A stretch of 43,729 bases of DNA, from positions 1-43,729 of the forward strand of contig NZ_JXQZ01000020.1 of NCBI RefSeq assembly GCF_000878135.1, read 5' to 3'. The translations under genes and the position numbers were made by a program. Positions 25,210 through 32,474 of the stretch are shown piece after piece. The notes under the pieces are model-generated. The model worked only from the letters and a program-made list of their open reading frames with translations. It was not told the origin of the DNA and did not search any database. The stretch's first letter is position 1; each line of letters starts with the position of its first letter. The DNA is from Frigoribacterium sp. MEB024 (lineage in GTDB: Bacteria; Actinomycetota; Actinomycetes; Actinomycetales; Microbacteriaceae).

Positions 25210-25821
25210 ATGCCCGAACCAGAGTCCCCCGTCCAGGGGGCACGTCCCGACCGTGCCGCCACGACGAACCCGACGCCACCCCTGCGCCTCGTCGCCCGGG
25301 TGAAGGAGCTCGCGACGTTCGGCGCCGTGGGCGGGATCGCCTTCGTCGTCGACGTCGGCATGTACAACCTGCTCCGTTCGACCGTCCTCGACGACAAGCC
25401 GATCGGCGCCAAGGTCATCTCGGTGATCGTCGCGACGGCCGTCGCCTGGCTCGGCAACCGCTACCTCACCTTCCGGGAGGGCCGCAACCAGGCCGTCGTC
25501 CGCGAGGCCGTCACCTTCGGCCTCGTCAACGTGGGCGGCCTGCTCATCGCCTCGGCCTGCCTGTTCGTGTCGCACTACCTGCTGGGCTTCACGAGTCAGC
25601 TCGCCGACAACGTCGCGGCCAACGGCGTCGGCCTCGTGCTCGGGACGGCCTTCCGGTACGTGGCCTATCGCCACGTCGTCTTCCGCGGCTCGTCCGCGGT
25701 CCCCACCACGGTCGACACCCCCGACGCCTCGACCGCGCTCGCCACCGTCATCGGCCCCGGGCCGACCGACGACCCCACCCGACAGAACACCGCGCAGCCC
25801 CACCTGCACCCGACCCACTGA
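25210..25821 (+). CDS. GtrA family membrane protein
   Basis: A 203-residue protein with the four-helix GtrA-like domain: ELATFGAVGGIAFVVDVGMYNLL, AKVISVIVATAVAWLGNRYLTF, then AVTFGLVNVGGLLIASACLFVSHYLL and NGVGLVLGTAFRYVAYRHVVFR. GtrA proteins are thought to translocate polyprenol-phosphate-linked sugars to the outer face of the membrane. Here it sits between the degenerate and the intact GT2 genes. It could supply the donor for the GT-C enzyme two genes downstream. ATG 25210 is preferred to the ATG at 25132 because the extra 26 codons use rare codons; neither has a good ribosome-binding site. The C-terminal 45 residues are low-complexity. Confidence 0.85.
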   Translation: MPEPESPVQGARPDRAATTNPTPPLRLVARVKELATFGAVGGIAFVVDVGMYNLLRSTVLDDKPIGAKVISVIVATAVAWLGNRYLTFREGRNQAVVREAVTFGLVNVGGLLIASACLFVSHYLLGFTSQLADNVAANGVGLVLGTAFRYVAYRHVVFRGSSAVPTTVDTPDASTALATVIGPGPTDDPTRQNTAQPHLHPTH

Positions 25822-25836
25822 CTGGAGAGTGATCCT

Positions 25837-27327
25837 GTGTCGACTGACCCGACCCAGATCCCGACATCACGTCTCGCAGCGGGCGAACCCGCCCCGCTGC
25901 TCACCCCGCAAGCCCCCGCCGACCCGTCGCAGTTCGTCCCGAACCGTGGCTCGACCGGTGCCACCGAGTCGATGATCGGCTTCCAGTTGCCCGACTGGTC
26001 GCCGCTCGAGTGGATCGGCTACTCGTCCCTGATCGTCGTCACCATCCTGCTGACCGCGGTCGCCGTGTCGACCCTCTGGTGGATGCTGCACGCCTGGCGG
26101 TCGAAGGACAACCTCGACGACAGCCAGTTCAGCGAGAACCCGCTCGAGGCCGCCCACTCGTTCACGCTGCTCGTGCCCGGCCGGCACGAGGAGGAGGTCA
26201 TGGGCCAGACCCTCGACCGTCTCGCCCAGCAGGACCACCCCGACTTCGAGATCATCGCCATCGTGGGCCACGACGACCCCGGCACCGAGCGGGTCGCCCG
26301 TGAGGCCGCGGCCCGCCACCCCGAGCTGATCCGCGTGGTCGTCGACTCGAGCGTGCCGAAGAACAAGCCCAAGGCGTTGAACCTGGCGCTGCAGTCGTCG
26401 CGCGGCGAGATCGTCGGCGTGTTCGACGCCGAGGACGAGGTGCACCCTCGCCTCCTGACGCTCGTCGACTCGCGGTTCACCGAGACCGACGCCGACGTGG
26501 TGCAGGGCGGCGTCCAGCTGATGAACTTCCAGAGCAGCTGGTGGAGCCTCCGCAACGTGCTCGAGTACTACTTCTGGTTCCGGTCGCGCCTGCACTTCCA
26601 CGCCAAGGAGAAGTTCATCCCGCTCGGCGGCAACACCGTCTTCGTGCGCAAGGACTGGCTCGACTGGTCCGAGGGCTGGGACGCCGAGTGCCTCGCCGAG
26701 GACTGCGAGCTCGGGGTCCGCCTCTCGAGCGCCGGTGCCAAGGTCGTCGTGGCCTACAGCCCCGAGGTCGTCACCCGGGAGGAGACCCCCGGCACCTTCG
26801 TCTCGCTGCTCAAGCAGCGCACCCGCTGGAACCAGGGCTTCATGCAGGTCTACGGCAAGGGCGAGTGGAAGAAGCTGCCCCGTCTGCGCCAGCGCCTGAT
26901 GGCCCGCTACCTGCTGACCATGCCGTTCATCCAGGCCGCCACCGGTCTGCTGATCCCGGTCTCGATCATCCTGATCCTGACCACCAAGGTGCCGACCGCC
27001 ATCGCGCTCGTCTCGTTCGTGCCCCTGGCACCGACGCTCGTGCTGCTGGCCGTCGAGTTCACCGGCCTGCGCGAGTTCGGCCGCGTCTACGGGCAGAAGG
27101 TCCGCGCCCGGGACTACTTCCGTCTCGTCTGGGGACTGCTGCCCTACCAGATCTTCCTCGCGCTGGCCGCGGTCCGGGCGGTCTTCCGCCAGTTGAAGGG
27201 CCTCAACGCGTGGGAGAAGACCGAGCACACCGGAGCCCACCGCGACGAGGTCGCGACCGAACCGCAGGAGGCGCCCCGCGCCTCCCAGCCGGAGCCCGCC
27301 CTGGCCATGACCGGAGGTGACCGATGA
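25837..27327 (+). CDS. processive-type family-2 glycosyltransferase (cellulose/hyaluronan synthase-like)
   Basis: A 496-residue membrane GT2. It has one N-terminal membrane segment (about 58-84), a cytoplasmic catalytic domain (about 105-340) and three to four C-terminal membrane segments (about 355-450). Active-site motifs are complete: GHDD (145-148) for the nucleotide, DAED (197-200) for metal, AEDCELG with ED (288-289) as the acceptor/base motif, and Q327-R-T-R-W331 of the QxxRW kind found in processive polysaccharide synthases. It should extend a polymer from a nucleotide sugar and thread it outward. The GH8 gene four positions downstream suggests a beta-1,4-glucan-like product; no PilZ domain is present. 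GTG has GGAG at 25824-25827. It overlaps the GT-C gene as ATGA. Confidence 0.9.
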   Translation: MSTDPTQIPTSRLAAGEPAPLLTPQAPADPSQFVPNRGSTGATESMIGFQLPDWSPLEWIGYSSLIVVTILLTAVAVSTLWWMLHAWRSKDNLDDSQFSENPLEAAHSFTLLVPGRHEEEVMGQTLDRLAQQDHPDFEIIAIVGHDDPGTERVAREAAARHPELIRVVVDSSVPKNKPKALNLALQSSRGEIVGVFDAEDEVHPRLLTLVDSRFTETDADVVQGGVQLMNFQSSWWSLRNVLEYYFWFRSRLHFHAKEKFIPLGGNTVFVRKDWLDWSEGWDAECLAEDCELGVRLSSAGAKVVVAYSPEVVTREETPGTFVSLLKQRTRWNQGFMQVYGKGEWKKLPRLRQRLMARYLLTMPFIQAATGLLIPVSIILILTTKVPTAIALVSFVPLAPTLVLLAVEFTGLREFGRVYGQKVRARDYFRLVWGLLPYQIFLALAAVRAVFRQLKGLNAWEKTEHTGAHRDEVATEPQEAPRASQPEPALAMTGGDR

Positions 27328-29330
27328 CCAGCACGCTGAACCGCCCCCGCGCCGCCGACACCACCGTGTCGAACGGCCCGGGCACTCCCGTGGTCCCCAC
27401 CAAGGACCCGCGGCGCTCCGAGCCCGCCTCGTGGTTGCGTCGGCACGGCGCGAGCCTCGCCTGGCTGTTGCCCGTCCTCGCGATCGCCGCCGTCGTCATG
27501 GCGTTCAACATGGACGGCTCACCGCAGCGCATCGACGACGAGGGCACCTACGCCGCCCAGGCCTGGGCGATCCAGAACCTCGGCGAGATCACCCACTACA
27601 CCTACTGGTACGACCACCCGCCCGTCGGCTGGCTGCAGATCTCGGCCTACACGGCCGTGACCGGTGCCTTCTCGCGCTACGACGTCGCCGTGCTCGCCGC
27701 GCGGGAAGCCATGCTGTTCTTCACGGTCGTCTCGGTCGCCCTCGTCTGGCTGCTCGGCCGCAAGCTCGGCCTCAGCCGTCCCGCGGCCGCCGTGGCGGGC
27801 CTCGTGTTCGCCGTCTCGCCGCTGGCCCTGCAGTTCCACCGCACGGTCTACCTCGACAACGTCGCCACCCCGTGGCTGCTCGCCGCGTTCGTCTTCGCCC
27901 TGAGCAAGCGGTACCAGCTCGCCGGCTTCGCCGCGGCGTCCCTGTCGTTCGGCATCGCGGTGCTCTCGAAGGAGACCTACCTGCTGGCGCTGCCGTTCCT
28001 GGCCTGGATGATGTGGCGCGGCGCCGACAAGTCGACCCGTCGCTACACGTTGTCGATCGCGGGCAGCCTGCTCGTGCTCGTCGGCCTCGGCTACGTCGCG
28101 CTCGCCGCCGTCAAGGGCGAACTGCTGCCCGGCGCCGGCCGGGTGAGCCTGCTCGAGGGCATCCAGTTCCAGCTCGCGACCCGTGAGGCCAGCGGTTCGG
28201 TGTTCGACACCGGCAGCCTGTTCTTCGCGACCGTGTCGCAGTGGTGGCAGCTCGACCAGGTGCTCATCGTGCTCGGCACGCTGGCCTCGGTCGTCGCGGT
28301 CTTCGTCAAGAAGCTGCGTCCGCTCGGCGTGATGATGGTGTTCCTGATCGCCTTCATGTTCCGCCCCGGCGGCTACCTGCCGGTGCCCTACGTGATCATG
28401 CTGCTGCCGTTCGCGGCGCTGCTCGTCGCGGCCGTCACCGACCACGCGGTCCGGGCGTTCCGTGCCCGCCGGGCCGGCGCGCTCTCGACCGCGGCGTCCC
28501 GCACCGGCTCGGTCGCCTGGCTCGCCCTGACCCTCGCGGCCGTCGTGGCGATCGTCCCGCTCTGGGCCGTGCAGCTGCGCGGCTTCCTGGACAGCGACCT
28601 CGACGCGCCCATGCGCAACGCCGAGAGCTGGGTCGAGACCAACGTGCCGAAGGACAGCCGCCTGCTGGTGGACGACGCCGTGTGGGTCGACCTGGTCAAG
28701 GCCGGCTTCGCCCGCGACAACGTGATCTGGTTCTACAAGATCGACACCGACGGTGCCGTCCAGGCGCAGTCGCCGAACGGCTGGCGCGACTCGGACTACC
28801 TGTTCGAGACCGAGTCGGTCCGCACCTCGGGCCCCACCTCACCCGAGATCCGCGAGGCCCTCGCGAACTCGACCGTCATCGCCTCGTTCGGCGACGGCGA
28901 CCAGCAGGTCAACGTCCGGCAGATCGACAGCCAGGGCGCCGCACAGGCGCAGACCGAGGCGGACGACGCCGCGTCGGCCCGCGCGCAGGCCGGTGCCGAG
29001 CTGGCCCAGAACCCGAACCTGCAGATCTCGTCGACGCTGTCGACCGCGCTCTCGGACGGCCGCGTCGACCCGCGCGCCATCATCGTGCTCGGCCAACTCG
29101 CCACCCTGGGTCCGATCTCGGTCGCCGATCCCGAGGCCCTTCCCGGCGAACAGGACGCCCTGTTCCGGCAGTTCGACGTCACCCCGCAGGGCGGCCAGTC
29201 GGTCGACGAGGTGCGGACGACGCTCGAGGGCCTGGGCAGCGTCTACGTCCCCGCGTCGGTCGTCCCCTCGGATGACGGACTGCGCGTCACCTTCTCGGCC
29301 GTCGCCCCGACCGGCGTCCTCTCGAACTGA
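27324..29330 (+). CDS. GT-C family glycosyltransferase, ArnT/PMT-like
   Basis: A 668-residue polytopic protein. After the first membrane segment (about 45-62) the outward loop has RIDDEGTYAAQAW, with acidic residues 71-73 as expected for the catalytic site of GT39/GT83-type enzymes, then YWYDHPPVGW (95-103). About ten further hydrophobic segments run to about residue 420. The last 240 residues are extracytoplasmic: ESWVETNVPKDSRLLVDDAVWVDL, an Ala/Gln-rich helical stretch, and a domain around NPNLQIS...SDGRVDPRAIIVLGQLA that I cannot name. It should move a sugar from a polyprenol-phosphate donor to a polymer, lipid or protein; the donor could come from the synthase at 32475-33281. Its start overlaps the GT2 stop by 4 bases. 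Confidence 0.88.
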   Translation: MTSTLNRPRAADTTVSNGPGTPVVPTKDPRRSEPASWLRRHGASLAWLLPVLAIAAVVMAFNMDGSPQRIDDEGTYAAQAWAIQNLGEITHYTYWYDHPPVGWLQISAYTAVTGAFSRYDVAVLAAREAMLFFTVVSVALVWLLGRKLGLSRPAAAVAGLVFAVSPLALQFHRTVYLDNVATPWLLAAFVFALSKRYQLAGFAAASLSFGIAVLSKETYLLALPFLAWMMWRGADKSTRRYTLSIAGSLLVLVGLGYVALAAVKGELLPGAGRVSLLEGIQFQLATREASGSVFDTGSLFFATVSQWWQLDQVLIVLGTLASVVAVFVKKLRPLGVMMVFLIAFMFRPGGYLPVPYVIMLLPFAALLVAAVTDHAVRAFRARRAGALSTAASRTGSVAWLALTLAAVVAIVPLWAVQLRGFLDSDLDAPMRNAESWVETNVPKDSRLLVDDAVWVDLVKAGFARDNVIWFYKIDTDGAVQAQSPNGWRDSDYLFETESVRTSGPTSPEIREALANSTVIASFGDGDQQVNVRQIDSQGAAQAQTEADDAASARAQAGAELAQNPNLQISSTLSTALSDGRVDPRAIIVLGQLATLGPISVADPEALPGEQDALFRQFDVTPQGGQSVDEVRTTLEGLGSVYVPASVVPSDDGLRVTFSAVAPTGVLSN

Positions 29331-29337
29331 TCGCCAC

Positions 29338-29367
29338 GCCGGTGCCCGTCCTCGGGCGGGCACCGGC
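29338..29367 (+). terminator. hairpin terminator after the GT-C gene
   Basis: GCCGGTGCCCG (29338-29348) and its exact complement (29357-29367), loop 8 nt, directly after the stop. It suggests that the DUF4397 gene and beyond are at least partly transcribed separately. Confidence 0.65.
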
Positions 29368-29380
29368 ACCTCCTCACCGC

Positions 29381-29403
29381 GTCCCACCCGTCCCGGGTGG
29401 GAC
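29381..29403 (+). promoter_or_regulatory. inverted repeat before the DUF4397 gene
   Basis: GTCCCACCCG (29381-29390), TCC, and the exact complement (29394-29403) lie 25 bp before the start codon. Core GTCCC/GGGAC arms also occur in the palindrome at 23570-23599. It may be an operator or a leader hairpin. Confidence 0.4.
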
Positions 29404-29428
29404 ACCCGACCGGAAAGGACCAGCCCCC

Positions 29429-30295
29429 GTGGCTTCCCTCTCACGCACCACCGGCGCCCCCGCCGCCGTCACCGCCGTCCCGACCCGGCGCCGCCGTCTC
29501 CTGACGGTGCTCGCCCTCACCGCCGCCACCGGGGTCGCCCTCGCCGGCGCCCTCGTGGGCACGTCGCCCGCCCACGCCGCCGACGGCGACGGGTGGGTGC
29601 GCGTCGGCCATCTCTCGCCCGACACGAAGGCCGTCGACGTCACGCTGACCTCGCTCAAGGGCGGGCAGGTCGTCATGGACCTCGACGACGTCACCTACGG
29701 TCAGGTCAGCCCGTACCAGGCGCTGGCCGCCGGCACGTACGTGGTCGCGATGACCGCAGCCGACGCCCCCACCAGCGCGAAACCCGTCATCACGGCCAAC
29801 ATCACGGTCGACAGCGGCCAGCCGATCACGGCCGTCGCCTACGGTCCGAACGACGCCCTCAAGACCCAGGTCTTCAAGGACGACCTCACGGCCCCGGCCG
29901 ACGGCCAGGCCAAGGTCCGCCTGGTGCAGGCCGCGAACGTCAGCAAGACCGTCACCGTCGCGACCAGCACCGGCACCACCATCGCCGAGGACGCGCCCTT
30001 CGGCAGCGCCAGCGGCTACGCGCAGGTCGCGGCCGGCCCCTGGACCCTCGACCTGACCGGCAAGAAGGTGACCGGCACGAGCGACGTCGACCTCGCGGCG
30101 GGCAGCATCAACACGCTGTTCGTGCTCGACAACTCGACCGGCGGTCTGACCGTCGTCCCGGTCGTCGACAGTGCGGCCACGGCGCAGGCGCCCGTCGGTG
30201 GCGTCCAGACCGGTGGCGGCTACCTCGCCGAGCACCCGCAGAAGAGCGAGTCGAAGGGCCTGTGGGCCACCGTGCTCGGCTGGTTCGGGGTCTGA
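29429..30295 (+). CDS. secreted DUF4397 domain protein
   Basis: A 288-residue exported protein. Residues 1-50 form a Sec signal peptide with a twin of basic clusters and a cleavage site after AHA (A50). The mature part has the DUF4397 pattern of two related beta domains: WVRVGHLSPDTKAVDVTLTSLKGG...V.YGQVSPYQALAAGTY, and KVRLVQAANVSKTVTVATSTG...A.FGSASGYAQVAAGPW. The tail KSESKGLWATVLGWFGV is weakly hydrophobic but has no LPxTG motif and no basic end, so it is not a standard sortase substrate. GTG is chosen because GGAAAGGAC precedes it. It probably acts at the cell surface, with the sortase of this locus. Exact role unknown. Confidence 0.88.
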   Translation: MASLSRTTGAPAAVTAVPTRRRRLLTVLALTAATGVALAGALVGTSPAHAADGDGWVRVGHLSPDTKAVDVTLTSLKGGQVVMDLDDVTYGQVSPYQALAAGTYVVAMTAADAPTSAKPVITANITVDSGQPITAVAYGPNDALKTQVFKDDLTAPADGQAKVRLVQAANVSKTVTVATSTGTTIAEDAPFGSASGYAQVAAGPWTLDLTGKKVTGTSDVDLAAGSINTLFVLDNSTGGLTVVPVVDSAATAQAPVGGVQTGGGYLAEHPQKSESKGLWATVLGWFGV

Positions 30296-30330
30296 CGACC
30301 CGGCACGGCGAGCACGGCCCGGCAGGACGA

Positions 30331-30366
30331 GGAGGCGCGGTGAGCGACACACCGCACCGCGCCTCC
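30331..30366 (+). terminator. hairpin between DUF4397 and GH8 genes
   Basis: GGAGGCGCGGTG (30331-30342) and its exact complement (30355-30366), loop 12 nt. It carries the GGAGGCGC core shared with other hairpins in the window. It may be a partial terminator or an mRNA processing/stability element. Confidence 0.55.
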
Positions 30367-30428
30367 CCGGCTCCCCGCCCCACCGCACGACCGACGCCCG
30401 GCACCACCGGGCAGGAGAAGAGGACGAC

Positions 30429-31604
30429 ATGACGAAGAAGACGAAGGCGCTGCTCGCAGCGGCCGTCGTGGTGGCCCTCGCCATCACCGCCGGCATCGCC
30501 TCCCTCGTCGTCGGAGGGGCCGGCGGCCCGTCGACGGACCAGGCAGGCGGCGGCGCGGGCGCGACCGGCACCCCCGGCGCGGGCACCGCGACCCCCCAGC
30601 CCCGGACGGCCACCGAGATCGGCGAGGACTTCCTCGCGGACTACGTCGACGACGACGGCCGCGTCGTCCGGCGCGACCAGGGCGACGACACCGTCAGCGA
30701 GGGGCAGGCCTACGGGCTGCTCGTCGCGGTCGCCGTGGGCGACGAGAAGCGGTTCGACGCCATCTGGCGCTGGACGGAGGACGAACTCGTCCGACCCGAC
30801 GGGCTGCTCGCCTGGCAGTGGAAGGACGGCGCGGTCGTCGACGACATGCCCGCCAGCGACGCCGACGTGGACGCCGCCCGGGCCCTGGTGCTCGCCGGTT
30901 CGACCTTCGACCGACCCGACCTCACCACCGCGGGCGTCGACCTCGGCACCGACGTGCTCGACGAGATGACGGTCTCGACCGACGTCGGCCGCATCCTCTT
31001 GCCCGGACCGTGGGCGATGGGCTCCGGCCCGTGGTCGTACAACCCCTCGTACGCGTCGCCCGCCACCTTCGCGCAGCTCGGCGAGGCCAGCGGCGACCCC
31101 CGATGGGCCGAGCTCGAGACCGGCTCGCGAGCCGTGACCACGAACATCCTCGCCTCGACGGCCCTCCCGAGCGACTGGGCCCAGGTGCGGCAGGACGGCA
31201 CGACGGTCCCGCTGCCGAGCGCCGACGGGTCGTCGGGCACCGTGCAGTACAGCTACGACGCCGGTCGGCTCGCCCTGCGCTACGCCGAGTCGTGCCAGCC
31301 CGAGGACGTGGCGCTCTCGGCGTCGATGGCCTCCGTGCTGCAGCGCTACGACGAGCTGCCCATGCAGCTCGACCTCGGCGGGCAGTCGGTCGGTTCGGAC
31401 CAGAGCCCGCTCGCCTACGCCGCCCGCGCGGCCGCCGAGGCCAGCGACGGTCAGCACGACCGGGCGACGGCCGACCTGCGGACCGCCGACTCGCTGTCAC
31501 AGTCGACTCCGACCTACTACGGCAGCGCCTGGGCGGCTCTCGCCGCCCTGCAGCTCGAGGGCACGAGCCTCGGCGCCTGCTCCCCCCTGGCGGTGGCCGG
31601 ATGA
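30429..31604 (+). CDS. secreted or membrane-anchored GH8 endoglucanase-like hydrolase
   Basis: A 391-residue protein. An N-terminal membrane/signal segment (about 7-28) is followed by a Gly/Thr/Pro linker to residue 60 and a glycoside hydrolase family 8 catalytic domain. TVSEGQAYGLLVAV carries the likely acid Glu91. ASDADVDAARALVLA (142-156) matches the GH8 signature with Asp144, except for one hydrophobic position. WSYNPSYASPATF (202-214) is the next typical block. GH8 enzymes cleave beta-1,4-glucans, xylans or chitosan; in bacterial cellulose loci a GH8 (BcsZ/CMCax) trims the nascent polymer. Placed downstream of the GT2, that role is inferred here. GCAGGAGAAGAGG precedes the ATG. It overlaps the sortase start as ATGA. 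Confidence 0.87.
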   Translation: MTKKTKALLAAAVVVALAITAGIASLVVGGAGGPSTDQAGGGAGATGTPGAGTATPQPRTATEIGEDFLADYVDDDGRVVRRDQGDDTVSEGQAYGLLVAVAVGDEKRFDAIWRWTEDELVRPDGLLAWQWKDGAVVDDMPASDADVDAARALVLAGSTFDRPDLTTAGVDLGTDVLDEMTVSTDVGRILLPGPWAMGSGPWSYNPSYASPATFAQLGEASGDPRWAELETGSRAVTTNILASTALPSDWAQVRQDGTTVPLPSADGSSGTVQYSYDAGRLALRYAESCQPEDVALSASMASVLQRYDELPMQLDLGGQSVGSDQSPLAYAARAAAEASDGQHDRATADLRTADSLSQSTPTYYGSAWAALAALQLEGTSLGACSPLAVAG

Positions 31605-32284
31605 GCCTCTCGACCTTCGTCGCCGGTCACCGCGCGGCGGTCCTCGCCGCGGCCGCCGCCGTCGTGCTCGTGGCCGGCGGCGTGACGGTGGCCGCCGTCG
31701 CCGCCCGGTCCGACGCGGACGCACCCGGCTCCGTCGCCACGGCCTCCGCCACCACCGGTGCGACGCCGGATGCGGCGAGCGGAGCGGCCGGCGCCTTCCA
31801 GGACCCGGCGGCCCCGTCGTACACCCCGCCCCCGGCCGACGCGACGCCGGTCCGCCTGAAGATCCCCTCGATCGGGGTCGACTCCGGCCTCGAAGACCTC
31901 GGCCTCGGCGCCCAGGGCGAGCTCGACCCGCCGAAGGAGTGGCTGTCGGCCGGGTGGTACCAGGACGGCGTCGTGCCCGGCGCGGTCGGACCGGCCGTGA
32001 TCGCCGGACACGTCGACTCGGGTGACGCCCCCGCGGTGTTCGTCGACCTCGCGAAGCTCGTGCCCGGCGACGAGGTGCAGGTGACGCTCTCGACCGGCTC
32101 GGTCGAGACCTTCCGCGTCACGGGCAGCGAGCGCACCCCGAAGGCGACGTTCCCGACGAGCGACGTCTACGGGGCCAGTCCGACCCCCGGCCTCCGGCTC
32201 ATCACCTGCGACGGCACGTTCGACCGGTCCACCGGTCACTACGTGGACAACCTCATCGTGTTCGCCGACCTCGTGACCTCGTGA
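31601..32284 (+). CDS. class F sortase
   Basis: A 227-residue sortase. It has an N-terminal membrane anchor (about 10-36), an Ala/Thr/Pro linker (37-82) and a sortase domain. VRLKIPSIGVDSGLEDLGLGAQGELDPP is the class F start, PAVIAGHVDSGDAPAVFVDLAKLVPGD holds catalytic His137, and LRLITCDGTFDRSTGHYVDNLIVFA holds Cys203. The Arg expected for the triad is probably R209 in FDRSTGHY; I am not certain of that position. Class F sortases attach exported proteins to the wall, but no LPxTG protein is encoded here. The stop codon is inside the second unit of an 8-bp repeat array, so the last residues (DLVTS) derive from the repeat. It is translationally coupled to the GH8 gene. Confidence 0.92.
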   Translation: MSLSTFVAGHRAAVLAAAAAVVLVAGGVTVAAVAARSDADAPGSVATASATTGATPDAASGAAGAFQDPAAPSYTPPPADATPVRLKIPSIGVDSGLEDLGLGAQGELDPPKEWLSAGWYQDGVVPGAVGPAVIAGHVDSGDAPAVFVDLAKLVPGDEVQVTLSTGSVETFRVTGSERTPKATFPTSDVYGASPTPGLRLITCDGTFDRSTGHYVDNLIVFADLVTS

Positions 32285-32364
32285 CCTCGTGACCTCGTGA
32301 CCTCGTGACCTCGTGACCTCGTGACTTCGTGACCTCGTGACCTCGTGACCTCGTGACCTCGTGA
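32269..32364 (+). repeat. microsatellite: twelve copies of CCTCGTGA
   Basis: Twelve consecutive 8-bp units, all identical except the eighth (CTTCGTGA, 32325-32332). Units 1 and 2 form the 3' end and stop codon of the sortase gene; the other ten are intergenic. The number of units can vary without changing the sortase sequence as long as two remain. It could alter spacing before the polyprenol-phosphate-mannose synthase gene. Confidence 0.95.
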
Positions 32365-32410
32365 CCGTAGGCCACCCGGTCGGCCGGCGCCGCGCCTCCT
32401 GAGCCCCGGG

Positions 32411-32442
32411 CACCCGACACCCGACACCCGACACCCGACACC
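32411..32442 (+). repeat. microsatellite: about four and a half copies of CACCCGA
   Basis: Four perfect 7-bp units (32411-32438) plus CACC. It begins 46 bp after the 8-mer array and ends 32 bp before the start codon at 32475. Another ACCCGAC occurs at 32453-32459 next to the ribosome-binding site. Confidence 0.9.
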
Positions 32443-32474
32443 TCCGACTCCCACCCGACGGGAAAGGACCCACC

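Noticed and set aside
29429-30295. LPxTG-anchored sortase substrate
   Set aside because: The C-terminus has no LPxTG-like motif and no basic tail.
32269-32442. Possible CRISPR-like array at the repeat region
   Set aside because: Units are 7 and 8 bp with no spacers and no cas genes nearby; these are microsatellites.
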